From assembly GCA_031772625.1 (NCBI GenBank), contig CM062820.1, positions 313,275,840 to 313,339,839 on the forward strand: a stretch of DNA of 64,000 nucleotides, in the 5' to 3' direction. The notes beneath the pieces were generated by a model. That model saw only the letters and a program-made list of their open reading frames with translations. It searched no databases and was not told where the DNA came from. Origin of the DNA: Pinus tabuliformis. Taxonomy: Eukaryota; Streptophyta; Pinopsida; Pinales; Pinaceae. This document shows, piece after piece, positions 45,456-57,737 of this stretch. The position numbers and the translations under genes are program-made. Positions within the stretch are counted from its first letter, which is position 1, and every line of letters begins with the position of its first letter.

Positions 45456-46795
45456 GTTAGCACTCCGTAGTTTTCTATAGCCTGAAAGGAGAAAGCTCAG
45501 AGGCAACCAAAAGCCTCTTTGGGTTGAAATACTGATGTTCTTCAACCAGAGGGGGCTCCTCAACTTATGAAAACTAAAGGTTTTGACTTATGGCATACAG
45601 AGACCAAATCTAAAAAGGAATTTGAAAAGTTTTGTTGGTGTGGGTATGGTCGAAGAGAATGGAAATATGTGATCAATTCAACTTTCTACCCATTTTACTT
45701 ATGCAAGTAAAATCAATATCACCCACATTGAAGGCTTGTCAAGCATAACTTTGGAGAAAGATAAGGTGTAGTATAGAGGAGAGAACAAAAATAAAAATCC
45801 TTTTCTTGTACACAACAACGCTGCTATACATCAAAAAGAATTTGAGAAGAAGTAACAACATGCATAGGTATGTAATATTTCATTTGTAATTGAAATATGG
45901 ACAACAACTATTTAGAGCAATATAAACTGAATTCCAACACAATTGAGATCACTATACATATGCACAAGAAACTGTAAAGAAGAAAATGATTGAATAACTA
46001 AGAAATACATAAAAGGAACTCCAAATTATCATACCATAAGTCTCCTGGTAGACAATTAATTGATAACCCTCAAGTCATACATATTCCATACATGAAATTG
46101 ATCACAATCACATAAACTCGAATACTAGTCCATAATAACACTGGACCAACAATGATAATTTCATATTGTATTCACTGGTTTAAATAGGCATATACATAAT
46201 ATGAATAAAGTCTAGATTTGCTGCATGGTTGATCCAATAGTGGATCGAAACAAAACTTTAAAAGACGAAAGCTTTTTTTGTTCCAAGTATTTTTCCTCCT
46301 TTCATGAAAAACAAAAAAAATAAGGATTGATGACTTCAACTAAATAAAAAATGGAATGCCAAAATAAAAAAAGTTTATCCTCCAAAGATCATATCTTCAT
46401 GAAACAAATGAAAATAGCAAAAGCTCAAAAGCAATATTGATTGTGCAAACGTTGCGTAGCAGCTACACATCGACTCGTGCTTTTTACTTTGAAAAATGGT
46501 ACGTGATTGATAGCTAAAGGCTTGAGCTAGCTACCACATATGCTTCATGTTGAACCCTTTAAACCTTGACAAGTGGCTTCATTTCACTAGACGTGCAAGA
46601 GTGTGGGCATGGTTTGCACAGAAACTACGCGACGAATTTTTAAAACTGCTTGTTGAATGCCCACCAGCCTTAACAAAATGCCATTGTGCTACTAAATGCC
46701 ACTCCAAAACACCAACGTCACACTAATGTTCAGAATAAAACAACATCAACAAACTTTGAAAATAAAACAAAATTTGAATTTGAAGTGAGGCCTGA
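45456..46795. other. Intergenic sequence, nothing recognised
   Basis: AT-rich, no frame or repeat that I can support. Confidence 0.45.
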
Positions 46796-48600
46796 TTACC
46801 TCCTCTTCCTCTTAATTGAAGTCTTGTTGCTGGAGGCTTGTGTCTTTGAGGCTAGAGGAGTGGGGTCATTTTTTTCAATGGGTGATGATAAAGTAGGCTT
46901 AGCTTTAGTCATAAGATTGGAAATTAGTTTAGGCACCCTTTTAGGAGAAGATGCTCTAGCTACTTCTTTATACTTATTTACTAATCCCCATGCCTTATGT
47001 AAAATCTGCTTCATGCTCCTTAACTGTGCACCCAACACCAAATTCCTGACATACAAATTTTTACATTTCTTCATCACTTGAATGGACCATTTTACAAAAT
47101 TCTTACCCCTATCAAGGGCCTTGGATGCCTCACAAACTTTATTGTCACAATTCTCAAGGATATGCTGCACATACCTCTTGTAACTCTGATTTGCTCATCT
47201 GAACCTCTTCACCTGTTATTGAATCTCCTCCAGCTCTTCTAAGAATCTTTGATGCTCTTTCCACTGATCAAAAGGTGGCTTTCCAAGTGCTTGATCCACC
47301 TTCTGTAACTGTTGTACATAGCTGAATTTTGATTTGAATCCTCTTGTTGAGGGTACACTGGGTTCCATTTCAATCTCCTTAGCCTATTCAGTGAATGAGA
47401 CATGTTTCTCTTTATCTTTGGCAAGAGATTTAGAAGGTGTTTCAAGCTTACCATCTGTTGGTTGACCTATTTACTTCAAAACTCTATTTTGCTTTTCAAG
47501 AAATTCTATCTTAATTTGGTATTTTGAAAGCTATTCTTTCATTATGACCATCTTGGGGTCCTCTTCTTCATATTGTATAACACCTTGTTCAGATTGTGCT
47601 ATATATTCCTTCTGCTCTAGCTACATTATTTCAACGACTTTCACTTCTTCCTGACTACTATATTCTTGCTTATCTCCTTGGCTATCTTCAGAAATTTCTA
47701 CCACTACTTGAGGGGTTTCCTCTTCCTCACTCTTTTTTACCCTTGACCTTGTCCCGGGTCTCATTACAAACTCCTCCTGGATTGTATCTTCAACCTTTAC
47801 CTTAATCTTGGTAGATTGTGCTGATGGCACCTTCACTTTTGCTTCTTCGATTGTCTTCCTATATTTTATGCCTTGTTTCTTAGCCTTCTTACTAGGCTTG
47901 CTTATGAGTTCCTTTCTTGGCTTATCATCCTCCTTTTCCACTGATTTTGTCTCCTTGACTGGGCAAATGAATTCCTTCTTAGGTGCTCCCTACACTTTAT
48001 GTTCTTCCTCATCCATTTTCACTCATGAGGACCCAACTTGAGGCAAAAAAATCAATTCTGGAAAGGAAATTTGACCAATGCATTTTCTTCTTTTCAACTG
48101 CAAATTTGACTAAAATCTTGGTAAGAGAAAAATGAAATAAACTGGAAGGATGATTGTCCTTCTGAATCTAAACTTTGGCTTCCATTCTCTCCAAGATTTT
48201 GAGTAATAAATAGGGTAAATTTATAGGTTTTCTCTATGTAAAATGTCACAACAGCCTCAAATGGTACTTATATACCCTACTGAATCTGCCTTCATAGGTT
48301 AAATACCTTTGGATGACTTTTAAAAGTTCAATATACTGATCCTGAAGGTATATAGCGGGAAAAGTTGAAGAAAAATTATCCATGAATTCTGTCTTAACAA
48401 ACTTTTTGAAAGCTAGGATGTCCAGTTCATCTCCCTTAAACCATTTCTCCCCTGCTGTAGGTAGATTAGTAGTATCAACAATGAATTTTTCAGTCACAAG
48501 AATGTCCAGGTTTTCTAGCTTAACTTTTCCATAAAGAAAATTGAGGGAAAACATACTAGCAAGCCTTGTATTGTGACCTATCTTTTCAATCTTCTGGAAA
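46796..48600 (-). pseudogene. Degraded retroelement-like reading frames, unidentified
   Basis: Frames on the - strand in order: 48554-48246 (LPTAGEKWFKGDELD, YLTYEGRFSRVYKYHLRLL), 47941-47621 (acidic and lysine-rich, RKELISKPSKKAKKQG), 47454-47239, and 47170-46796 (basic C-terminus ending TSIKRKRR). Together they look like one protein of about 550 residues broken by several stops. The EGRFSRVYKYH segment reminds me of plant transposon-associated proteins, but I cannot name the family and give no function. Confidence 0.4.
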
Positions 48601-49804
48601 AAAAGGGATACAACCTACATTTTCAAAAGATACCCTAATAGTAGGTGAGGAATCGATTAGGTTTAGGGTGTTGGGCTAAGTGTGCACTAGATCCCCACCT
48701 TTCTTACTGACAACATGAGCTATTTACTCTTGATACCTGGCAGGTCGAACTCAATCTTGAAAGAAGCTACGTGTATAGGTTAGAGGGTACAAGATTGGGC
48801 AACGGTGACAATGTGATTTTACTTAAACAGTTGTATCAGGAATTGGTGACATGGTAGGCTTTATGATGTTGAAGGCGAGCACGAAATTTAAATCCACTTT
48901 ATATCTTACTTAGACCTTTGAGCATCACAAAATGACTACAATTCCCACTTAAGAAACAAGACTGAAAACCCAAAAATATGACTATAGGCTTGGTGGATGA
49001 ACAGAGCGTGGCCAACAATTTTTAAACTGAGAATGTGACAAAGTTTGGTCACAATCGATCAAAATTTAAACACAATTAACACACAAGCAATACCACTGAT
49101 TCCTACCTTTGACAATTGTGCGAATGAATTCCGTGTAGCTTGAATACCCTGTATAGCATAGCACAACCTCAACAACCTCTACACAGCAAGAGCGTAGCAC
49201 AAGTATCCTTTGCACAGCAAGAGCACAACACAATGTTTGAATTTCTATGAAATCTACCTTCAATACTTGACTGATCCTCAAATTTCCTACATGAAGAACC
49301 AATTGATTTACCTATGATCAAAGATAATGAAAATGGAAGCCTTCTATAATTATTTTGAAAACAATTCAAAATTCTGCTCACATAATTTGACTTGATGTTT
49401 GATCAGCGCTCCATATGAAAACACTTGAAAAGCAATCATTTGGAGTTTGGGGGAATAACATAATCTAGGGAAATCATGTGGTATGATTAATGATTGACAT
49501 ATAATGGATATTGGCAGGGATTAATCATCGTTCGTAATGATGTTTAGGTAAGGGAAATTTAGGTCTAGGAACTTATACTTAAGATAAAATGGGGGTATAG
49601 GCCTAAATCAAAAAATAGGGATGATGTGAATGTTTAGGAATAGGGGAATTTAAGATAACAAGGGAATAAGGGAATGATAAGGGGTGAATAAGGGGATAAG
49701 AAAAGAGGGAAAATAGTGGGATATTAATGACTATATTGCTTCAACATCATTCCTTTGACTGTAGACATATGACCAAGTAGACATCCTAACCAACTCTCAG
49801 TACC
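48601..49804. other. Intergenic sequence, nothing recognised
   Basis: Purine-rich stretches at 49560-49730 (AAGGGGAATTT-like) but no gene or boundary. Confidence 0.45.
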
Positions 49805-52662
49805 TGTTGTAGTAGCTACAACAACCCTCCAAAATTTTGGCCTGCACCCAATTTCAGAGCCTCCCTTGAGAGTTTCACTTGATGACTGCACACATTCAGG
49901 TTCACTCCATGAGCTCGTGTGAGTCTTCATGCCCACCTTGCTTGATCATTTCACCCAAGCTTTTGCATGTTGATGTCAATGTCATGCTTGCGACCATGTT
50001 CTGGTAATGCTCAAGGTCTTTGGTTTGTGTGTACTTGTTGTGTTCCCTATGTAAACATATGTCACACACACACACACATTCACATACACTGTCGCGCAAG
50101 CATTTTCATGGTTGACTAATGATCAATCATAAGTGTCGTGCTTGTCACTTACACTGTCGGTCAATAATGTTGAGCATGTGTCTCTGGATGGTTTGAGTCA
50201 TCTCGTCGTCAAGTGATGTAAGTGTGTGTTTGCAAGATCACGTATGCATCTTTCACTCATTCACACACTTAGTCACTTTGCTAAAGTTCTGACGACTGGA
50301 TTCCCCTCTGATAGTCGGACCATCACCTCGCCATGGAATCAATCAATTGTCACCTAGAATAGTTCAGAAGCACCAAGCAATCCATTTCAAGTTGCGCTTC
50401 CCGCAAGCAAATCAATCAACCTTCATGCTGGTTAACCAGAGAGTTTGACCCTATAGCAACCCCGAGACTGACTCCCCTAAAAAATTGTACAGAGGCTACA
50501 AACCTTGCTTGCTTCACTGACTAAGAAAATTGGGTAGATAGGTCTGATTAACAAAAAGTTCCTGTCCCTATCTCCCTTAGAAAATTGCATAGTTTTTCTA
50601 GCCATCCTCTCGACATTCGACCAACTGCTCACCCAGAAAATTGCGTAGTTTTCATGAGCAAGTCCTCTGCTACCCAACAGTCCGCTTAGCTCAGAAACTA
50701 TGCAGGGGTGACTAGTAGGCCAACCTCCCAGCATCAATGCAGTTTTCCCGCAAGTAGTTCCTGGTAGCCGACTGACAGTTCCCCTAATAAATTTCACAGT
50801 TTTTGCTGCCAAGCTCCAGTAGCTGACTACCAGCTCCATCCAGGAATTACGCAATTTTTACTGCCAAGCTCCTAGCAACTGACTACCAGTTCCTCTAAGG
50901 AATTACACAGTTTTTTCTACTAGTGACCCAACAGCTGACTGCCATTTCCCCTCAGGAATTGTGCAGTTTTTTCTACCAAGCTCTCGGTTCCCGCTCATTT
51001 CAGAAATTGCGTAGATTTTGCTTTCCCAACCTTTCCGCAGCGTAGACTGTTCCTTCCAAAAACTATGCAGTTTTTCCTCTAGTTGAGCCAGATCCTACAG
51101 AAAGTCAATGTCGATTCGGATTTCCCATCTTCATCACCCAATGACTCCTATGTAGTTTTCATTAGCAGTGCCTAGAGCCTTCATCCCACCTCGCAACCTT
51201 GTCACCTATACCAGTCACCTGCATCCAAAATGATCATGCATCATGGTAGACTAGGATTTTTTTGGATTTGATGTCATCTCGTCATGAGTGATTGTAGATG
51301 TAGGTACACAAACATACATGGCTTGACGATGGATGGGATGAGTGAAGGGAGCACATGTAGAAGGACAGGTTCACCAACAGACAAACAAACAATGCATGCA
51401 AAGAGATATTCTCATGAATAGATGATCATGCAAAGATGTATTCACAAATGGATAGACGAGCAAACATGTAGGACATGCTCATAGATGGATAGACGGACAA
51501 ACATGCAACTTTTGTGAATAGGCGAACCTATTGAGCCTACCAACATACAAGCAAGTAGAAATGTGTGAATGACCATCTGTCAGGACCATTGAAGACTTCA
51601 CCCACTTTTCCATGTGGAGGTGAATTTGTGACACACCATGAGGACATCCATCACCCAGCAGCACTACAGCTTGACATGCACACCGACAGCAGCACGAATG
51701 TACTAGCACTGTCATGTCGAGTCATGTTATCCACATCTCTGTTGTGGGCCATACACTCAATCAATGTGATGTAACATGGATGTCCAAGAGACTCACTTGT
51801 TGTATGAAGAGTCATGTAAAGTCAAAAAGTCATGGAAGTCAAATAGTCATGAGGGTAGTCGACAACCACAAGGGTCCCACATAGCCTCGAGAGTCTATAA
51901 TCTTTTATTTTAGGAGTAAGTAGTGGCTCCAATGCTCCACATGCGGGGTTAGTGTTGTATGGTGTAACAATGTGTCTTGGAACTTTCGTTTAATTCAAAA
52001 GCCTGCTAACAGGCCTACATGTTTTCACACATGTATTCTAAGTGCTGTAAGACTAATCTTTAACACTTGTAATGCATGTTACTTTAACCTGTGTTTAACA
52101 CTTGAACTAATGCACTTGTTGGGATACACATATGTTAATGAAAGTGTGTTGTATATGCTGTTAGCGCTATCTCACCCATGTAGATTACTCTCCTAGACAC
52201 GAGACAGACCTTTCACATAAAACTTGCTATAACAACCATTGTACTCATGTAGAATAAGCCACTAAGTGTTATATGTGTCATCTTCCCTTGCGTGTTGTGT
52301 CTGTCGCATCCATGTGGACTATTCTGTTGGAAGTTGTGCATGTCTTGATGTGTTGTGTGTTCCTAGAAGAGTTGGGACTTCTCCCAACTGACTTGGGACT
52401 CACTGCTGCCCTCTCCCTCTATGGTGAAAGAACCATTGACAGAAGTGACACTTACAATCACCAGGCATGTGAACCTCACTTCTCGAAAGACAAAGTAGAC
52501 CACTCTCCTATGTCGAAAAGCAAGAGTTGAGGAAAATATTTAAGATAATGGCAACTGGGCCATCATACCAGATGGGACTCCCACACCAAACGGTGTGAGG
52601 TCTAGTTGGGACTTCATACCGGGGTGATCCCCTGAATGTTGGTGGGTCCAACACCATCAACA
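49805..52662 (+). repeat. Gypsy 5' LTR, lacks the TATA-box segment
   Basis: It starts TGTTGTAGTAGCTACAAC and ends CCATCAACA. It aligns with the 3' LTR throughout, including the tandem TGCGTAG-type motifs at 50465-51070, but between AACCACAAGGGT and CCACATAGC (51872-51883) about 62 bp carrying TATAAATA are absent. Confidence 0.87.
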
Positions 52663-52895
52663 TTTCTAGTGCTAGAAGAAGGGTAGCTAGTTGCATATGG
52701 CTGAATGTCCTCTCACATTCATTCACCAACCATCTGGTCAAGGAATTAACTCGCACTCCCTCTCACCTACGCATGACTCTGTAGTTGGTTTCTCCTCACC
52801 TCCCAGGACTGAACATGAGATTCTATATCATCACCCTCTCTTAGTTCGTCCCATCACTTGCCAGTTCGCAAAAGCAACCAGACTGATCCCATGAA

Positions 52896-53971
52896 TACAA
52901 CATCTTCCATACGCATCAACGAAGCAAAAATCCACTCCTACAAGGGTTATGGTATCATCAGTGGAAGAAGAAGTCCTTGCCACACTTGAAGGTCTGGCAG
53001 AAGCTATTGAAGATAGAGAGGAACCTCCAGTCTTCCAGCAAGGTGAACAAGACAACCTTGTAATATTTGGATCAGAATCTAGTACATGAGGTAGAGGGGA
53101 ACACAACAAAGGAGGAGGAGGTAGAGACGAACCAATGGACTCAGAGCTGGAACCGTCAGATTCGAAAAGAGAGGAGGATGATGAAGAAGAAGAGATGGCT
53201 GAGCCAAATCTAGAATGGATGACTCAGGGACAATTGGATCTCCCAGATTTTTTGAACAAGATGTCGAAGTGAGCAGAGAGAATGAAAATCAAGTTCAACC
53301 CTGACAACACGGTGAAGGCAGAAGACGATTTGGATAACTTCTACCTGCAGTTGCAGACCCTTGAGGCATGACATGACGACGTAGCTTGTATATTATTCCC
53401 ATGTACCTTGGACAACCTCGTAGCTCCATGGTATCACAACATTCCACCAAAATCAATACAGAACTGGGGTGCATTCAAACACATGTTCCTTGAAATTTTT
53501 GCTAATGATAAGACCCCAGCTATGTTATTGAAAGAATTGGGAAGCCTGAAGATGGAGGGAAAAAAAAAGGTAAAAGACTTCAACCAGAGGTTTACAAGCA
53601 TATTGGAGAAATTTGTAGCGGACACCAAACCTCATGATTCCATCACTGTTGATTACTACATGTCCACACTGCTGACTAGCATTTTGCAGTTCATTGAGCG
53701 AGATGTGAAACCAACACTTTTGGAACACTGCGAAGAGGCTATTGCTGTAGAGAAAGACCTGCACATGATTGGAGTTATCAAGGATGATGAACCAACAAAA
53801 GACTCCAAATATGTGAGCAGGAAGTCCCAAGTGACAGTGAGAAAGGGTAGAGAGAAGGAAGAAAATGTTATTGAAACCCTCAATCTCCTCATCAAGAACT
53901 TGACAACAGAAGTGTCTGATCTTAAACAATGGAAAATGGACACATCTGCAAGCAACCATCCAACCAGATAG
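52896..53971 (+). pseudogene. Gypsy gag, three stop codons
   Basis: This is the gag of a Ty3/gypsy element (Retrotrans_gag type). One frame runs from the acidic N-terminal part (SSVEEEVLATLEGLAEAIED) through MAEPNLEWMTQGQLDLP at 53195 and the core KAEDDLDNFYLQLQTLE, WYHNIPPKSIQNWGAFKHMF and ELGSLKMEGKKKVKDFNQRF, to NHPTR and a stop at 53971. Stops at about 53088, TGA 53270-53272 (likely from TGG) and TGA 53369-53371 (likely from CGA) break it; the last two fit C-to-T changes at methylated sites. No zinc knuckle was seen. Confidence 0.85.
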
Positions 53972-53999
53972 AGATAGGGAAGAAACTCATTAGGCAACA

Positions 54000-54960
54000 A
54001 TTGGTTTGCTCAGAAAAGTATGCAGAGCTCTGTGTTCAATGTTGAACACTCCGTAGACCCCGAGTTCTATTCATTCCATGAAGAACACCACCCCGAGAAA
54101 TTTTGTTTAGACCGTAAGCGAGTCTCAAACTCAGTATACAGTCGTACATTTGATGTAGTGAGCAGTTTGCAGGAGAAACTCATTGATAGAGATAATGACG
54201 AAGGTATTGCACCTGATGAAGCCTCAAGTTCTGGTCATGTGGTGAACGCATATCAGTGCTTGCAAGCAATGTCGAAGATGAACATCGAGAAGCATTCCCC
54301 AAGAAAAAATGACCTTTAGAATCTTAGGAGTAAAGGGGCTCCCATTACACTTGGGGAAATACAAAAAAGATGATACTGCTAATGAGGAAGGCTGGTCCCC
54401 TAGCTGCCCCAAAGAAGAAAACACAAAACAAGTCCGGGAAGACAACGGTGGGCAAGAGTATGTCCATGAGCAGAAAATTACAGATAACTTTGTCGGAAAA
54501 CACGAACATCAGTCCTACCCCGAACACCTTGGTGTGCCTACCACCTCTGGACTACAACATTGTAGATGACATGAAGAAAAATCGGGCCAACATCAGTTTG
54601 TTCGAGTTAGCCAAGATCCAGAGTCAGCGATACATCCTGCTGCATGCATTGGGACAGACAAAAATGGACAACGCAACCTCTACCAGCAAGGGAGAAATCA
54701 CACCTCCTGGATCACTTCCTAATATGCTCAACATGCTTTAGATGGTAGAATAAAACTTAGGTTTCCCTCCATTCCTGCTATCATTTGAAATTTTTAACTG
54801 AAATGTTCACAACTTCTTGGTTGGTTCTGGTGCGACAGCCAACGTCATGCCACTCTCGATTGTGAAAAAGGATCAATGCACAATGGAGTGAGACATCTGT
54901 GTAGATCATCCAACTTGGTTGAACATCGATATGAGCCATTGGTGAACTCCAAGACGTGAT
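54000..54960 (+). pseudogene. Gypsy post-gag region and aspartic protease, catalytic Asp changed
   Basis: After a linker with DYNIVDDMKKNRANISLFEL (54370-54740 frame) comes SFEIFN, a stop, then NVHNFLVGSGATANVMPLSI near 54780-54860. In gypsy proteases the core is DSGA(S/T)xNVMP; here GSGA stands in its place, so the catalytic aspartate is lost. Several stops and shifts surround it. Confidence 0.75.
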
Positions 54961-55379
54961 CATCCGACTATCTCATGACGGTCAAGTCCACCAATGCATC
55001 AACATAGTTTTTGTGAACATATGAGAAGCATACAATCTACTACTCAGCAGAGACTGGTTCAAGAAGCTGGATGTATATTTCGCTACAGACTGGTCATACA
55101 TGTGGCTTCCGTACAAGGGAAAATGCAACCAAATCCGGGTAGTGTCCAAGAGGTATATGAAGAACAATGTATCTCCCCTTAATGACGAGAATGAAATGTT
55201 GGCCTTCACAGAACTCATGTTTGGCAACTGCCTCCTGGATACAACATTGGGGTGTTATCCTGCACGACTAGCTCCAACCCCACTTGACACATAGTTGGGC
55301 CTCCTTCCTTGCCCAAATGATGGAAATGAAACATGTATAGCACATTGTAACATTATTAGTAGTAGCAATAGCAACAAAA

Positions 55380-55860
55380 GTAGTAGCAGTACAAGTGCAT
55401 TAAATGGTTCGTGTATAGATGAGTTGTGGACCATGTATTTTGACGAGTCAAAGACACATGACGACTCAGGGGCCAGGTGCATCTTGGTCGATCCAAACAA
55501 CAAAAAACACATGATTTCAAGCTGCTTGGAGTTCGAGTGCACAAAAAACATTGTTGAGTATGAAGCACTTGTGTTGGGCTTACAAAAATCCATTAGCCTC
55601 AATGTGGTCACACTTAAAGTGGTAGGTGATTTAGAAACAATAGTATGATAGGTATGTAACACCATTCATTGTTTGTCACCTTGTCTCAAAAGTTACCAGC
55701 TAGAGGTATGGTGACTGATCTCTAACTTCCAAGAATTTAATATCACTATTGTGCCAAGAACGTGTATTGTAGCTACCAATGCCTTAGCAAATGCAACTGC
55801 TAGTATGTCACTACTTAGGGATAGATGTACTGTTGAAGTTTTGTATAAGCTTTATGTCTT
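55380..55860 (+). pseudogene. Gypsy RNase H domain, upstream of reverse transcriptase
   Basis: LWTMYFDESKTHDDSGARC, ILVDPNNKKHMISSCLEFEC, VEYEALVLGLQKS and LKVVGDLETIV form an RNase H of the RVT_3 type, with first Asp, Glu and second Asp kept. A stop follows GDLETIV; further on, ATNALANA replaces the usual ADALA, so the last catalytic Asp is lost. Position between protease and reverse transcriptase is unusual and recurs in the fragment at 62017-63224. Confidence 0.82.
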
Positions 55861-56359
55861 TGATAACATAACTGAGCTACACAGTTTTGGTGATGGTTGA
55901 CCGATACTGCACTCCACGAACAATGTTGATGTTTTCAAGGGCACAACAACTGATGAAGATGAGCACAAGCAACCCCTAAACACTGCGACTGATGGCAAGA
56001 AAGGAAACCCCATCCCCAAGGGTGGTGTTTCTCTCAACAAGTTATATGACTTGTAGAACCGCTGTCAAGGGCCCAAAAATAGCATAACCCACAGGTCCAA
56101 CACTATTAATGAACAACGCAACCTAGGAACCAATCACGATCTGAAGATAGTCAGTCTCAGTGCAAAATTCACACCACAGCAGCAGAAAACCTTTGTTCAC
56201 TTGATCAAACAGTACTGGGATTTTTCCGCATGGGTATATGATGACCTGAGTACAAACAACACATGAATGATCCAACATGGGATTCAAAGCAAAGGAGGAG
56301 GCAATCCATTACAACAAAAGCTGGGTAAAACACATATGTCTCTTGAACCTCTTATATAG

Positions 56360-56737
56360 AAAGAATTGACTAAGTTGTTGGATGTTTGGATTACTTACAA
56401 AGTTCGTCACCATACATGGGTTTCTAATTTAAGTTATGTACGTAAGAAATCTAGGGAAATCTGCTTGTGCATTGATTTCAGAAACTTGAACCATTCCTGG
56501 AATAAAAATAACTACCCCATGCCATCATCAGAGCCTATTTTACACGCAATATCTGAAGTAGTAGTGTCGTTTTCACCTAAAGGTATTTCGAGATACCACC
56601 AGGTTCCGATAGCAGAACCCGATAGTCTTATACTGATCCATGAGAATCTTGGCCCACACACATATTGTCTACAATCACTTGACGGGAGGGTTGACAACCT
56701 TCCTGTCAACAGCCAAGATCTCGAGCATCACTTCTAG
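56360..56737 (+). pseudogene. Gypsy reverse transcriptase, N-terminal part only
   Basis: LTKLLDVWITYKVRHHTWVS, VRKKSREICLCIDFRNLNHS and NNYPMPSSEPILHAISE correspond to the first blocks of gypsy reverse transcriptase (fingers and start of palm). Similarity ends by about 56730; the YxDD block, RNase H downstream and integrase were not found, so the remaining pol has been deleted or replaced. Confidence 0.8.
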
Positions 56738-56739
56738 TA

Positions 56740-57737
56740 GGTCGAGCTATGCCCCATGCCATGTACATAGTTTGCTTGCCACTTGTTGTTTTCATTTTGT
56801 TTTCCTTTCTTACTATATTTGTTTTTATTTGGTTTGTTCTTCTTACTATTTTTTTTTACGTTTGTTTTGTTTGCTTGATACCTTACTATTTTTGTTTGTG
56901 GAAATAAGTGTTGCCAACTACTACGTTTTGGCTTTTGAATAGAGTATGTGACTGAGCTTTGAAGAAACTTGTGACACTGCAGCACTTGGCCAATCTTGTG
57001 TCCGTCTTCTTTGTGCTTAGTTATAACCTTCAACCGATGAAGTCTTGATGGAAAATACAAGTCGTCTGCGAGGGAAGTTTTGGTCCAATCATGAACCTGT
57101 GTCCACACTGGGAAGCCCCATGCCTGTACTCAGCCTTGTTCTCTGTGTGTTCAAGCTTATCCAACTAGTAGAAATGGAGGAGGGGAAAATATAAATGAGC
57201 AAACCTATGTAAGAGGTCTTACATGCTTCTCTGAAGGAACAACCTCTTCCTCCTCAATAAGTCGGGATCCCTCTTCCACCTCAAAAATAAATAAGTGCCT
57301 ATGCACAGTCCTCTTAAAAAAATACTAAGGCAAAACAAGATAAAGGCTTCCTGCATTGAGAGGTGAAGCATGCAACTCCATTGGGGTACTGACCAGGCTC
57401 ACTGGTAGCGGAGAAATACGCGTGTTACCACATGACTCTGCTAGGGTACTATCTAGGCCTTCTTGTAGCAGAGCAACACCAGAGATTAAAATTTATACTC
57501 TGAAAATCTTCAACTCACGAGCTAAACTACCATTCTCGAATTCAAAACACTGTGATCAAGATGAAATTTTGTTTATGTTTGACTAAGTTGGCAAAAGGTG
57601 AACCATGTATGTCCATGGGGTAAGTGGGGAAGCCGAAGTAACCCGTACAATGATTCAATACTCCTCGAAAGACCAAGGCCTTGTGCTATCAATGAACTAA
57701 AACAAAGAGGCTAGAGTTCTAATAATGTGCCACCAAG
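56740..57737. other. Gypsy internal region without recognised coding sense
   Basis: A T-rich stretch (56770-56900) and unassigned sequence lead to the 3' LTR; no integrase was seen. Confidence 0.5.
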
